From NCBI GenBank assembly GCA_034008185.1, contig CM067082.1, positions 152,913,395 through 152,977,394 on the forward strand: DNA of 64,000 nt, given 5' to 3'. Of this stretch, positions 13,001 to 24,577 are shown one piece after another. This stretch comes from Gorsachius magnificus. Lineage: Eukaryota; Chordata; Aves; Pelecaniformes; Ardeidae. The position numbers and the translations under genes were made by a program. Numbering within the stretch: position 1 is the first letter of the stretch; every line of letters starts with the position of its first letter. The notes beneath the pieces were generated by a model that saw nothing but the letters and a program-made list of their open reading frames with translations, made no database searches and was not told the DNA's origin.

Positions 13001-13684
13001 GTGTTTCACCACCCTCATTGTAAAGAATTTCTTCCTTATAGCCAGTCTAAACCTCCCCTGTTTTAGTTTAAAACCATCACCCCTTGTCCTGAAACATCTG
13101 GCCCTACTAAAAAGATTTTCCCCATCTTTCCTATAGGCCCCCTTTAGGTACTGAAAGGCGTAATCAGGTCTCCCCATAGCCTTCTCTTCTCCAGGCTGAA
13201 CAAGCCCAACTCTCCCAGCCTGGCCTCATAGCAGAGGTGCTCCAGCCCTCGGATCATTTTAGTAGCCCTCCTCTGGACCCGCTCCAACAGTTCCATGTCC
13301 TTCTTGTGCTGAGGGCTCCAGAGCTGGATGCAGTACTCTAGGTGAGGTCTCACCAGAGCAGAGTAGAGGGGCAGAATCCCCTCACTCGACCTGCTGGCCA
13401 CGCTTCTCCTGATGCAGCCCAGGGTACGGTTGGCCTTCTGGGCCGCCAGCGCACATTGCCGGCTCATGTCCAGCTTTTCATCCACCAGCACCCCCAAGTC
13501 CCTCTCGGCAGGGCTGCTCTCGATCCTTTCTTCCCCCAGCCTGTATTGATACTGGGGGTTACCCCAACCCAGGTGCAGGACTGCACCCCCTTAGATGGGA
13601 TGGAGGCATGTGTCATCCTGGCTCTCTACTGAATTCACCTCCTTTTTGTTTTTCCAGGTTACAACAAATAATGGGGGTTTCTAG
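7057..13684 (+). CDS. CELA1: Chymotrypsin-like elastase (CELA family, closest to CELA1), 8 exons
   Basis: This is a secreted serine protease zymogen of the pancreatic elastase family, which digests dietary protein. Coding exons are 7057-7090, 7646-7749, 7896-8005, 8783-8914, 10093-10229, 10376-10521, 11979-12128 and 13658-13684. All introns are GT-AG, and the joined frame is open for 279 residues. Residues 1-16 form a signal peptide, and 17-31 a propeptide ending in Arg31 before 'VIGG', the trypsin activation site. The catalytic triad is His79 ('MTAAHC'), Asp129 ('DDIALLRL') and Ser224 ('GDSGGPL'). The eight mature cysteines fit four disulfides (64-80, 163-230, 194-210, 220-250). The propeptide has no Cys and there is no Cys at the 'LGALPP' site, as in CELA1 and CELA3 but unlike CELA2 and CTRC. 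Motifs such as 'PCYITGWG' and 'MICAGGDGV' also resemble CELA1. In chymotrypsin numbering the pocket has Ala189, Gly216 and Thr226; Gly216 is the CELA2-type residue. The C-terminus is a few residues longer than in human CELA1. The family is certain, the exact orthologue less so (about 0.6). Confidence 0.95.
9232..9761 (-). mobile_element. CR1 LINE in elastase intron 4, antisense
   Basis: Six perfect 8-bp units 'AATCATAG' at 9232-9279 are the CR1 tail read from the other strand. They are followed by the complement of the CR1 3'UTR and of the ORF2 end. On the minus strand an unbroken frame of about 140 codons (9315-9740) covers '[19 protein letters not shown]', 'LFSLEKRRL', '[18 protein letters not shown]' and '[16 protein letters not shown]'. 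The intact tail and open frame suggest a fairly young copy. It lies entirely inside the intron and does not touch the splice sites. Confidence 0.96.
10586..10631. repeat. Tandem duplication of 25 bp in elastase intron 6
   Basis: The unit 'TTGCTGTTCCTTCAGTTGGG' plus five bases occurs twice in a row, the second copy cut short after about 21 bp. It is a minor local slippage event with no visible function. Confidence 0.8.
12806..13591 (-). mobile_element. CR1 LINE in elastase intron 7, antisense
   Basis: This longer antisense CR1 copy starts at the tail (8-bp units 'AATCATAG', one altered to 'CATCATAG') and runs back through the 3'UTR into ORF2. Minus-strand fragments read '[16 protein letters not shown]', '[19 protein letters not shown]', '[18 protein letters not shown]' and '[12 protein letters not shown]'. 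The frame is broken between 13144 and 13180. Its 5' end lies only about 65 bp before the acceptor of exon 8 (13658), so it borders the polypyrimidine tract and probably the branch-point area of that exon. Confidence 0.96.
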
Positions 13685-13807
13685 AGACGGATCGACTGGT
13701 GTGTGAATATGAGACGAGCTAGAGCGAAGGATCTCTGCTCATTAACCCTCCTCTCAGCCCTTCTACACCCCTTTGGACTATTAATGGCAAGGTTGGGCTG
13801 ACAGTGT

Positions 13808-13813
13808 AATAAA
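13808..13813 (+). terminator. Poly(A) signal of the elastase gene
   Basis: 'AATAAA' lies 124 bp after the stop codon (13682-13684). This gives a 3'UTR of about 140-150 nt, typical of short pancreatic-enzyme messages. Confidence 0.85.
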
Positions 13814-14127
13814 ATATCAGTGATTTCAACCAGTGACCTGTTGCCTGGCCTTAGGCCCTGGCTCAGACCCGGTCAGCAGGGAAGGAGCCTCCAGCAAATG
13901 CCACAGCCTGTACCGACAGCGTAAGCCGATGGCCATGTCCTTACTTTGGGGCTGGGCAGCGAGCACAGCTCTTCAGGGCTGTCACTTTGGCACCAAACCC
14001 ACCCTGCAGAAAATGACCATGATGGGTTTTTCTCACCGAAGGATTCCTTAGGGAAAACCTCCACCAGCAGTGAAGGTGGTCAGCTCAGTGCTTGCGGGTC
14101 GGTGGGAGCAGGGCAATGGTGTGACAC

Positions 14128-14820
14128 AGGTATAAATTGGGAGGGGAGTGGCTGCAGAGCAGCCCTGCAGAAAGGGATCTGGGGGTGCTGGTGGGCAGCA
14201 GGCTCCATGTGAGCTAGCAGCGTGCCCTGGTAGCCAAGAGGGCAACCCACATCCTGAGGGCCAGCAAACACAGCACCACCAACCATCAAAAGAGGGGATG
14301 ATCCTGCTGTGTTCAGCACTGGTGTGGCCTCACCTCGGGTGCTGTGAGCAGTTCTGGGCCTCACAATTTCAGAAGGATGTGAAAGTCCTTGGATGCATCC
14401 AGAGGAAAGCAACAAAGCTGGTGGAAGGGCTGGAAGGGGTGGCTGAGGACTTTGGGCTTGTCTGGTTTGGAGAGAAGGAGGCTGAGGGGTGACCTCGTGG
14501 CTCCCTACAGCTCCCTGAGGAGGGGACATGGAGAGGGAGATGCTGAGCTCTTCTGCCTGGGATCCAGGGACAGGACGTGTGGGAATGGTTCAAAGCTGCA
14601 CCAGGGGAGGTTCAGACTGGACATTAGGAAGCATTTCTTTACCAAGAGGGTGGTCAAACACTGGAACAGGCATCCTAGAGAGGTGCTCAATGTCCCAAGC
14701 CTGTCAGTGCTTAAGAGGCATTTGGACAATGTCCTTAACAACATGCTTTAACTTTTGGTTGGTCCTGAATTGGTCAGGCAGTTGGACTAGATGACTAGGT
14801 CCCTTCCAACTGAAATAGTC
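14128..14820 (+). mobile_element. CR1 LINE, degraded, sense
   Basis: The CR1 ORF2 end is recognisable but diverged: 'LCSALVWPHLGCCEQFWASQ' near 14310, 'IQRKATKLVEGLE' near 14400, '[15 protein letters not shown]' near 14600 and 'VVKHWNRHPREVLNVPSLS' near 14660. The end is 'GGACTAGATGACTAGGTCCC'. It is more diverged than the intronic copies, so probably an older subfamily. Confidence 0.93.
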
Positions 14821-14877
14821 TGGTCTGTTCTGTGCTGTGCTGTTCTGTTCTGTTCTGTTCTATTCTATTCTGTTCTA
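14821..14877. repeat. (CTGTT)n-type microsatellite at a CR1 3' end
   Basis: Pentamers of the kind 'CTGTT' and 'CTATT' fill this stretch directly after the CR1 copy. They take the place of the usual 8-bp CR1 tail and probably grew from it by slippage. Confidence 0.85.
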
Positions 14878-15376
14878 ACAGCTTCCAGCAGAGGTTTTGC
14901 TTGCAGAACTGGGTTCTCTTTATATTCCTAAACAAACAGCTTCAACACAGTGCTGCTCATACAGAGGGCATCTGCCTCAAGTCTATTGGCAAACTCAACC
15001 CACAGAAAGCACGATCCATCTAACTTATTCTTAAATTCCCTCTCTGCAGGATGTTGTTTGTTTTTTTTTAATTCATTTTCTAAGACTAAGTGCATAGAAA
15101 AGGGCATTTCTGGAGGGTGCTTTTCTTGCGAGGAAGCAATAAATTCAGCGTGAAACAATCCCCTGCTCGGTCAGGCATGCAGGGGCCCGTACCCCAGCTG
15201 GGTGGGCAAGGCTCTCTGCGGCACATAACATCGCCAGGCAAAAGCCATGTTCCCATTAGCCATGCAGCAGGGTGGGTAAAGGGAGGGAAGGAAGAAGAGG
15301 AGGAGATGTACGTGCATAACCAAGCAAGATTTGCCTTTTGATGAGCTACAGAACCACCTTCTAGGAATACACGGGG
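14878..15376. other. Intergenic DNA, nothing recognised
   Basis: About 500 bp between two CR1 copies. I see no exon, RNA gene or regulatory site that can be supported. Confidence 0.5.
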
Positions 15377-15616
15377 AATCATAGAATCATAGAATGTTTT
15401 GGGTTGGAAGGGACCTTTAGAGGTCATATAGCCCAACCCCCCTGCAGTGAGCAGGGACACCGCTAACCAGATCAGGTTGCTCACAGCCCCGTCCAACCTG
15501 GTCTTGAATGTTCCCAGGGATGGGGCCTCCACCACCTCTCTGGGCAACCTGTTCCAGTGTTTTAACACCCTCATTGTGAAGAATTTCTTCCTTATATCCA
15601 GTCTAAACTACCCTGT
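15377..15616 (-). mobile_element. CR1 LINE 3' end, antisense, short
   Basis: The copy starts with two 8-bp tail units and the CR1 3'UTR complement, then '[18 protein letters not shown]' on the minus strand. It stops abruptly near 15616. The fragment is only about 240 bp, closely related to the copies in the elastase introns. Confidence 0.95.
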
Positions 15617-18600
15617 AGGAATCCCACAGCCTTCCCTCTCCCCCTTTTGCTGTGTGGAAGATGAGCTCTTATAAATGGAGAATTTTGATTTAGCTCTTTT
15701 TCCATTTTAAACTACCTCTGTCCCACCTCTCCTAAAACCTGCACACACCCCAGGGCATAGCAGTATTTTTTGCAAAATCCTCTTTTTTTGGAAATGCACA
15801 TTTCTTCTTTCCAAAAGCCACTAGAGGGCATTGGCAAACCAAAGGACTATCCCAGACAGTTATCAGTGACTGCTCAAGAAGTTCTGTGGGCCAAGAATGA
15901 TAAAATGGGTTATGCACAACCTTGCACTCTGCCCTTCGTGTTTGCTCACAGGCACGCAGATAAGCAATGACACATAGGAGCTGCTTTTCGCCGCCCTTAT
16001 CCAGAGGTCCAATTTGCAAACAGATAAATCCTCCTTGTTACAGCAAGCACAAATGAAAACAAAACCAGCAGCTCTTTCTTTAAGGCTTGTAAAAGGAGTG
16101 GAGTTCCTGCTGTATTTTTAGCTGTCCACTTTATTGGCCTGCACTTGGCAGTGTCTCCTGGGTGCTCAGCAGTCTGGCAATTTTCCTCTTCTGACAAGTT
16201 GAAAAAACACCAACCCCAAATCTCAGCTTTCCTGCCCTTTAATATCACTGAATGGTTCTTGCTCCTTTTAAGACAGCATGTGTGATTTCTGCTGCAATAT
16301 CAGGTTCAAATATTTAACTTCTCCGGAAGGAGCCGAGGACTGTTAGGCTCAGCGGTGGAGTAATGTCCCTTAAAAGTTCACTTAGGAGCCAAGTGACAGG
16401 AGCACGCTGGCATCTGAGATCTTGGCCTGACTATAATCAAATATTTCCCTTTGAGTTTCAGAAGGAATTAAAAAGACACAGATCAAAGGCTTGGGGAAAT
16501 GAGATTTTTAAAGGAAACCCCCCCCCAGACCACTTCCAAAAATTACTCAGATGCTGAGACGTGAAGTATTACAGTGCCTGGTGGGTTTGCAGCGCCTGAT
16601 GCCTCGGCTGAGGTTCTAACCCTGCAGGCTCGCTGCATGGCCATGGGAGGATTTGGGGGTGTCACACAGGGTCCCAAACTCTCATCAGCCTCTGCCCCTG
16701 GCCTGGGCTGAGCAGAGCTGGGAAGCACCAGGGACCTTGCTGCTCCCTGGGCCAAAAGCACCCCCAGGACGGTGTTAGCGATTTAATGAGTAGGCATGTG
16801 CCTTGGCACAACCCAAAATGCCACGGTCATTCCCGATTCACCCCCTGACGTGAGAGTGGTGATGGGCTCTCCCTGCTTCTGCCTGCAGCCGTGCAACTGC
16901 CCCTGGTCTCCATGGGGCAGCCGTGGCCGTCGGGTGCTTGAAACCTCCAAAAGCCAGGCGGGATATTGCTCCTTTAAACCCTTCCTCCACATGAGCAAGA
17001 CCTGGATCCCTTCCTGCAACAACCAGGAGGAGGAACATCAGGCTGTACTCACAGGAGCAGGCGGATCAGGTGCTGGAGACGTACAGCTCTAATTCAGGGT
17101 CATTATCACCTCCCTGGTGCCAAGAGGAGCATTTCTTCCCATGTTTCGATGACAGGAACAGCTTGTGCTGCTCAGCCGTGATTTATTGCGTCGGAGGAGA
17201 GGGAGGCGATAGCCTGGCAGCACACGGACAGGGTGCCCGTGCTTCTCCTGTGCCTCATTTACCTCTCTCTATCCCAGAGCTTTGCCAGAGCTACGTGTTC
17301 CCCAGAGCTGCTGGGCAAAGCTGTGATCCCAGGAGCAAGCCTCGGGAAGCCTATGGAAAACGCTGTGCTTCACGCAGGTTTTACTGTGTGAAGATACTAA
17401 GTGGCACAGCAATGTAATATCCAATGATATTGGGAAAACACGGCTGGGCACAGTGCTGTAATGCACATATATAATGTTCCCATCCTTTTCTCCAAAGCTG
17501 GGCGGTGAGGATGCAGCTAAACCAGGGAATGAACTAGATTTTGGCAAACTGGTGCTCCGCACATCTTTATGGGGAGCAGAAAAAGGAGACAACTGCAGCA
17601 ATGAGAGGCTTGTCTCCTGGGGCTGGTCCCACCGGGTGTAGGGTGCTCCGGTGGGGTGTAGGACTGGCTACAACACCTTGAGCTATTTGGTGGAGGTAAG
17701 GCTGTAGATGCTGCAAAACACAGCTTGGGGGTACAGGGATCAAACACAGTGGTCAGTGCCATCAGGGATGGCTGAGGACATCCCACCCCATCCTGCCACT
17801 GCTTCAAACAGGCACAGCTCTCCTGAGGTCCCTTGTCATCTCCACCAGCCACATGGAGGTGTCTTCAGGGTCTTCAGCATCTCAGCTGGCCCAAAACACA
17901 ACAGAGATGGGGAGTTTGAAAGTCACACAGAGATAAATTCAGCAAAGGGGCCCTCAGTCATGTCACAGCTGAGTAGAGATGTTCTGGTTATGGACATCTC
18001 ACCCAAATCCTACCCTGGGCCTGCTACCCTTTAGCAGGTTAAACCCTAGAATCTGTAGTCAAATTTGTACCACTCCTTCACCCAACCATTCCCTTGCTCA
18101 CTCACCTGCAGGCAAAACAGGTGGGCATTTGGGAGCGTGACCACGATGGGCTCCCTTGTCTCCTGACAGCTATTCAGCCTTAATTACCAGAAAGCACTTT
18201 GGCATGCTTTAAATGTGGAAAGCACTTAAGGACCATTACTTTCTCATCTCTGTCTACTCCAAAGTAGTATCCAAGTGTTTATTTCCAGGGAAGTGTAATG
18301 GATGGTAGTTTCCAACGTGGGGTATCTCAGTGGAGCGGGTTGATGTTGGAGGGAGACCTTTTTATGTTATCCATCGTGGTGGCAGGGTTCTCCTGTAATG
18401 TTTTACCCTGGCATGTGGCTTCTGTGGTGCCTGTGGGTCCCCAGACCATCTCCAGCCTTTCAACCTCCTCAGCTGGACTGACCTGAAAGTCTTCACAGCC
18501 TCCACGCTCGTGCCAAAATATTTCAGCTCCGCTGGTCGCAGATATTCCCCCTTTGGTGGGTTTCAGGGACCTACCAATCCGATGGAGTCAGGACACATCC

Positions 18601-21600
18601 AGCCACAGGTTTTTTGGTCCCTCACCCAGCTTCCCTGGCCTGAATGGGGGTGCCTCCATGGAGTTCTCTGAGCATTTACCTTCTGGAGATGGTTTCCTCC
18701 AGCTGTGAACATGTGTGCCAGGCCAGGTGTGGGAGTGTAGGCAAGCCCCGGGACATCCCCACCCTTCCTCCACACCTGCCTGGGCCATTTAAGACTTATT
18801 TCGGGTATTTTTAAGATGATATCTCAGAGAGATAAACAGTGTCTCTGGTCCCCTGGAGGAGGACAAGGATTGCCCAAGAGCAATTTGGCCAGCTGGGAGG
18901 CTGGGAGAAGCAGGCAGCTGCCCAGTAGATGGCAATACTGCCATTCACTCAGCAGCAGGCTTGGAGGTATAGAAGAGGCTGATGGAAATGTGTGGATGAA
19001 GCAGCACTGAAAACTCCTAATGATCATAGCTGTGAAGGAGAAAACTCTCCTTCAGTTAATAAACTGCTTATCTGAAGTCTCACTTTAGCCAGAGCTCTGG
19101 CAAAACAGGAATTTTTGCTGGTTTATGCAGCGAAAACACAGAAGCCAGAATACTTATATTTATTCACTACATTTAGCACCAACCATTTCCCCAGATGCTG
19201 AGGACTCGGAGATCCTCCAGGGATGATGGCCACAGAGGGGCCCTCACATGGTGCAGAAATCAAACGGCTTCCATCTTGGTGTGTAGTTTGGGTTGATTTG
19301 GTGGAGAGGACACTTTACAGCGTGATGGTTTCTGTGATGTTGAACACCATTACCCCAAAGAACAAGGAATAACAGCAGAACTTTTTCTCTGTCCCCATCC
19401 CGTAGTGTTGGCAGATTAAAACTCAAACAGACCATGGGAACGTGTCAATGATTGCCAGTTCTGCAGTGCTTTTTTGTAGAAAAGCTTTGTCGTTCAACAA
19501 GTCTGAGTTAAAGCCAGCACCTGCAAAGTTCTGCTCATTTCCTTGGAAAATGCACGTGCATGGGTGGAGAAGGCGCCTGTTACGGTGACACAGGTCTTGA
19601 AGCCAGTGGGGATGCAGAGGCACTACCGAGGATGATTTTTACTGCCTTTGCAGAAGACCTGGGGCAACTTTGTCCTCTGGAGCGTCACACTGCTTGGCCA
19701 TGCAGTACAAACCTGCCTTTTTCTTCTACCGGCCAGGCAAGCAATGAGAAAAGGTATTTTTTCCCAATGCTCCTGCCTCCTGAGCAGACACAAGCCCCTC
19801 ACGTGCAGGATGTGGCCCTACAGAAATGCCCCCAGTGATGCAGAGCCAACACCCCTGCCCTCTCCTTGCCCTGGAGCTCTTGGGTCGTTTTTTTTTTCCC
19901 TGCCAAAGTCCATCCGACCGTCATTTTATAGCTGTTCCTGCTGAGAAAAGTCTTAGGTGCCTCATTCCCGTGCGGCGCCAGGTCTGGAGGATCTTCACCT
20001 CACGTCACAGCCCGTCCCCGTCCTCCACCAGCCATCAGTCGCCAAATGACTCATCCCTTTTCCGGAGGCTGCTCCACCACCCGGGGAGAAATGCTTTCTA
20101 GTCTGGTGGCTATATGCACGGTTCAACTCTTGCGTACACCTAAAAATGAAACGAAAGCTGGCGATGAGTAATTCTGTGCCTCTGGGTGTTACAAGCAAGA
20201 CGTACAGGGTGGCTGTGTGGAGGAAAAAAAGAAAATAAATGAAAATAAAGAGGGCGATGAAGACCTAAGCAAGGTGGGGAGCACACGGATGAGTTTAATT
20301 GAGGTCAATGAATCACCAGTTCCCAGGGATGGGAAGGAGCACCACCGCCCGCTGTCAAATGGGGCATGAGTCCCAGCTCTGCGTCACTGGGTTGGAGCAC
20401 GTCCGTGCCGGTGCGTGCAGAAAGTCAGCTGGCCTCAACCCCTCCATGGCCAGGGAGCAAATCGAGGGTTGTGCCCCTTTGAAGATGCAGCCCTGTAAAA
20501 GCGGAGAGGCCATGGCTTTAACGTCAACACCTTGCAGAGGGACGATCCCAAACCAGGCGGGGAAGCTCCACCAGGGCTTCTCCTGCCTTGCTCTTCGAGG
20601 CAAACTTGAGAGTTCATGTTATAAACTCTGCTGCTTCCCCATGGAGATGCCGGGATGGCGGATGCCCACGCCAGAGGCTGGTTGATGGGGTGCGGCACCT
20701 CAGGGCTGTTTTGGCACCATCCCTTGGGGGGTGGCAGGTCCCCCGGCTGCGATGCCCTTTGCTGGGGCACCGTGCAAAGTCATCGCCATGAGCTGAAAAT
20801 CACCAGTATGGCAGCTGGAGCTGTAGACCGGGGGCTCTGCTCCTCCCAGTCAGAGAATAATTAACATGAGAGGGAATTATAGGCATAAACCCCATAAAAT
20901 AAAATAAAATAATAAAATAAAGTAAAATTTTAAAAAACAGGCTTCTTTTCAGTCTTGCTGCTTTTAGTGTCCAGCAAATAATTTGTAACAAATAGTTTAT
21001 TCAATTAATTGAGCTGCTCAGCTCAGGGGGTGGATGGCAACCTTCAGAAATGGATTCCTGCTGGAAAACCAGACAATGGCATTCTTGGGCCAATTTCCCT
21101 TGCTTTCAGGTCAATGCCAGTGGTTACGATTTATGCCCATACTGCCAGGCACAAGTCCTTGGGATAAGAGTGCATGTCCCCATCCAGGTTTCTGGGGTTT
21201 ATTCAGCTTTTCCTTTGCACCCTGGGCTGGCTCACATCCTCACCCACTTCTTCTTTCCCTGCCGTTGCCAGAACCAAGCGTATTTTCTCCCCTGGGGTGC
21301 AGGATCGTGATGATGCTTCTTTTGACTGCGACCTTCCAGGTCCTGGGGGTGCTGTGGGGCAAGGAGAAATTTTGGGGCCTGCAAGGGAAAGGGATTTCTA
21401 GGGTTTTCCAAGGATTTTCCAAGATTTCTCCTGCATGCTCCTCAGTGATGGGGATGCTGATACCACCGCTGTCTTTTCCATCGTCCTGTGGAGAGGTGCA
21501 GCTGCCATCCACAAGCCAAGCAAGCCAAGGAAACAACACAGCCAGACTGCCCTCTAACAGTGAATTTTACCTTTTTTTAGGGGAAAAAATAAAAAAAAGC

Positions 21601-22639
21601 ATTTTGTCACACAGAGCGACACAGGTGGAGCAGGAAGCATCTTGAACAGGACAGTGGTCGTGTGCCGCCACAAGATGATGTGCTGGGGACATTGCAACAG
21701 CATGGCTGAGCACCTTGGGAGCCTCAGGGGATGCTCTCCAGGACACAAGTCTTGCTCTGCCAAGCAAGAGGTTGCATCCCATTTTTACCCTCAAATAAAT
21801 TGAGCAAATCACCAAAAAGGTCCTTTCCAGTCCCAGCCCTGGGAGAAACCACTCTTGCCAGCCCAGATGCTCGCCTGGCCAAAATGTGCTATTTTAGCTC
21901 AAAATTTGAAAGCAGGGGCTGGCACTGGGTGCCCCCTATGAGGAGACCCGTCCCTGGATGAAGCCAGAGGGACTTTGGGGCACCCCTTGTGCATCTCTGA
22001 CTGCCCCAAAAGCTTCTCCCATGCGCCCTTCCAGGGCTTTGGCAGCATTCCCTGCTACGTTTTCATTGTTGAGGTGACACTGAGGCTGTGACAGACCTGG
22101 GGACACCTTGGAGGCAACCTGGGAAGTCCCCCCCTTCACGTACTCAGCCGCCAGGCATGGAGGAGGGCTCCGCAGGGATGGATGAGCTGCCTTGGCTCCA
22201 TGTCTCCTCTAGGGAAGATGTCCTCTTCGCTCTGGGGACTAACCCTACAGCTGGTTTCCCACTCTAGGACCAGCCCCATACTGGTGCTCAGCACCCCCCC
22301 CAGGCTCTCCCCGTGCCTTTCCCCCGCATGAGAGCACAGGTATGCTCTTCCCTGGGCTGCTTTTGGGGGGGTGAGAAAAGCAACGGGGTCCCCAAGCTCA
22401 GGAAAAGCCTCTTGGAGGACACCAGGCTGGGACAAGGGCTGCTCCTGCCCTGGTAGGATGCTCCCATCTGGACATGTGGGGTGGGAACTCCAGGGCACCC
22501 ATTAGCTTCAAAAGGGGCCCAAAAAAAAGCCAAAAACAACCAAAAAAGGGACAACTAGGACGTATAACACAGGGTACACACCCGTCATCCAAATTTTTAA
22601 GCCACAGTAAATGACAAACAGGGCGAAGACACGGACTTA
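15617..22639. other. Tail-to-tail intergenic region, no gene recognised
   Basis: This 7-kb spacer separates the 3' ends of the elastase gene and CSRNP1. I looked for duplicated elastase exons ('TAAHC', 'GDSGGP', 'PCYITGWG' types) on both strands and saw none. The longest frame, 21034-21645 plus, has a low-complexity composition and no recognisable domain. A CArG-like sequence ('CCAAAAAAGG', 22540-22549) and an AP-1 site (20047-20053) occur, but not more often than chance would give. Confidence 0.6.
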
Positions 22640-22654
22640 TTCAAACAAAATTAT

Positions 22655-22660
22655 TTTATT
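22655..22660 (-). terminator. CSRNP1: Poly(A) signal of CSRNP1
   Basis: 'TTTATT' on the plus strand reads AATAAA on the minus strand. Sequence composition changes from AT-rich to mixed just beyond it, in keeping with the end of a 3'UTR. Confidence 0.75.
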
Positions 22661-23127
22661 GAAAGTGTAATGGAAATTTCTTCATATTGCTTTGATGAAA
22701 TGAGAGACAGCAGCTGTAGACAAATATGCTTTTTTTTCATAAACAAATGCAAATGGGTAAGGTAAAAATAAAGCTTTTTTTTGTTTTAACCTGTACCTTT
22801 AAGCAACATAATCACAATATATACACAAAGAAAGCTAAAATAAAGCTATGTTGAAACCAAAGCATTTCAATCAATACATTAGATAATTACAGATTGTGTC
22901 AATAAATACCCAGTTTTTAAACTGTTTAACAGGCAACTTTTTACACAGATACCGAGAAGAAAAAAAAAATAAAAATATTTACAATTCAGTGCCCTGGGGA
23001 AAAAAAAAAAAAAAGAGAAAAAATCTTTTTTTTTTTTGGCACCAACACAAATAAAAAGAATAAATTATAGAAAAAAAATCCACAAAGGCAGGAGTCTATC
23101 TCCATCATTCATTAAAAAAAAAAGTGT

Positions 23128-23182
23128 GTATATATATATAAAATATATGTATATATTTTATATATATAAATATATATATATG
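23128..23182. repeat. AT microsatellite in the CSRNP1 3'UTR
   Basis: This is a run of TA dinucleotides with a few interruptions. In the transcript it could fold back on itself as an AU-rich hairpin, because each half is the complement of the other. Confidence 0.9.
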
Positions 23183-23348
23183 CAGAGAAACCTAGGAATG
23201 TTATAAAATATATTAGTGCCAATAAATACAGAACGGTACCAGACTTTCAACTGTCAGTATTTTTGATGCAGTCTGAAGGAAAGAAGCTACCACCTAGGAG
23301 ATAACTGAAGGGAATTTTTCAGTCTAAAGAAAGGACGACGACAACAAA

Positions 23349-23392
23349 AAATAATAATAATAATAATAATAATTATATATATATATATATAT
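23349..23392. repeat. (AAT)n followed by (TA)n microsatellite
   Basis: About eight AAT units run to 23373, then about nine TA units. They lie in the CSRNP1 3'UTR and are probably polymorphic in length. Confidence 0.92.
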
Positions 23393-24562
23393 CCAGGAAA
23401 TCCTCCATCTGCCAGTAGTATTCCTACAGTCGCCCTCCTGCCCGGCGGGGAGGTCCCCGGGGGGCGATGCCTCGCAGGAGGATGCGGTAGCGAGCTCATG
23501 GCCGTGGCGGGTCAGCTCCGCTTCTAAGTTGACCGGCTCAATACCAGAGAAGATGTACAATTAAATAGTAATAATAACAATTAAACCCACCCCCCCAAAC
23601 AACCCAGACTTCGCCATATTCGTACGCCAGAAGTTTCCTAAATTGCCGGCAGGTTTGTACGAAGGCGCCTGTCGAATAGCAGGTACCCAAGAGCACCATC
23701 CCCATCGTGGGGATATAAACAGTTCAGCCAATGGAAAAATCCTCAAATCCATATTTTGGGGCTTTTTCCCCTCCATCTGGGTGGCTCTACACCCCTCGGG
23801 AGCTCTCACCAGTGCCCCGCTGCCAGGGCTGGGACGCCAGAGCTGCTGCCTCCCCCCGCTGCCAGCTGCACCAGGAATCACTCCCATTGCCAAATCTCAC
23901 GTTTTCCAAGGGGGGATTTAAAGCCAGTAGGTTTTAAAGCCTTTTGGGTTGGGTTTTTTTTCCATACCGCTGGCATAGGCACTTAGTGTATCACTGACGT
24001 ACAGATTTTATGTCCAGTTACATCTCATGGCTAAATAGTGTCATGCTCTCAGACCAATTTAAATAGCAAAAGGCCAAGAGGGCCCCAAATACCCTTCCTA
24101 AACGTGATAATTTCTCTCATTTTAAAAACCTAAAGCTCTCAGGTTTTTCAGCTTTGTTTTCAGCTGTTATTTTTTCTTCCCTTTAAAACAGCACTCGAAG
24201 GATAAATAACCCAACAACCTTCATATCCATCTGTTTCACTTGATTTACCCGATTTACCTATTTAAAAAAAAAAAAAAAAAAATAGCATAAACAGTCTGAC
24301 TGACTGGATTCTGGAGCGGCGACACCCTCAGCCTTGGGGAGGCCTAAGGAGCACTTGCTGAGAAGCGTGAGCACAGTGTTGCTGTTGTCGGCTTTGCTCT
24401 CCCAAAGCCCCCTCCCCAGGCTGCAAAGGTCCTTCTCCTTACACCCCCCTCGCTGCTAACAGTTCCTCTGCATATTCAGGCACCATAATTGACGGGGAAA
24501 GATCTCATGGCCAAATCCTTAGGGAATTAAATAAATTATAAAATAATTTATGAAAAGGGTTT

Positions 24563-24577
24563 GGGGGGGGGGGGGGG
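24563..24577. repeat. Homopolymer of 15 G in the CSRNP1 3'UTR
   Basis: An uninterrupted G run on the plus strand, so C in the transcript. It is a likely place for length error in an assembly. Confidence 0.9.

Noticed and set aside
21034..21645. 203-codon plus-strand frame between the two genes
   Set aside because: No recognisable domain, irregular Phe/Pro/Ser/Leu-rich composition, no promoter or splice support. It cannot be excluded but nothing supports it.
15617..22639. A second elastase gene or pseudogene in the spacer
   Set aside because: I looked for the conserved protease motifs on both strands and found none.
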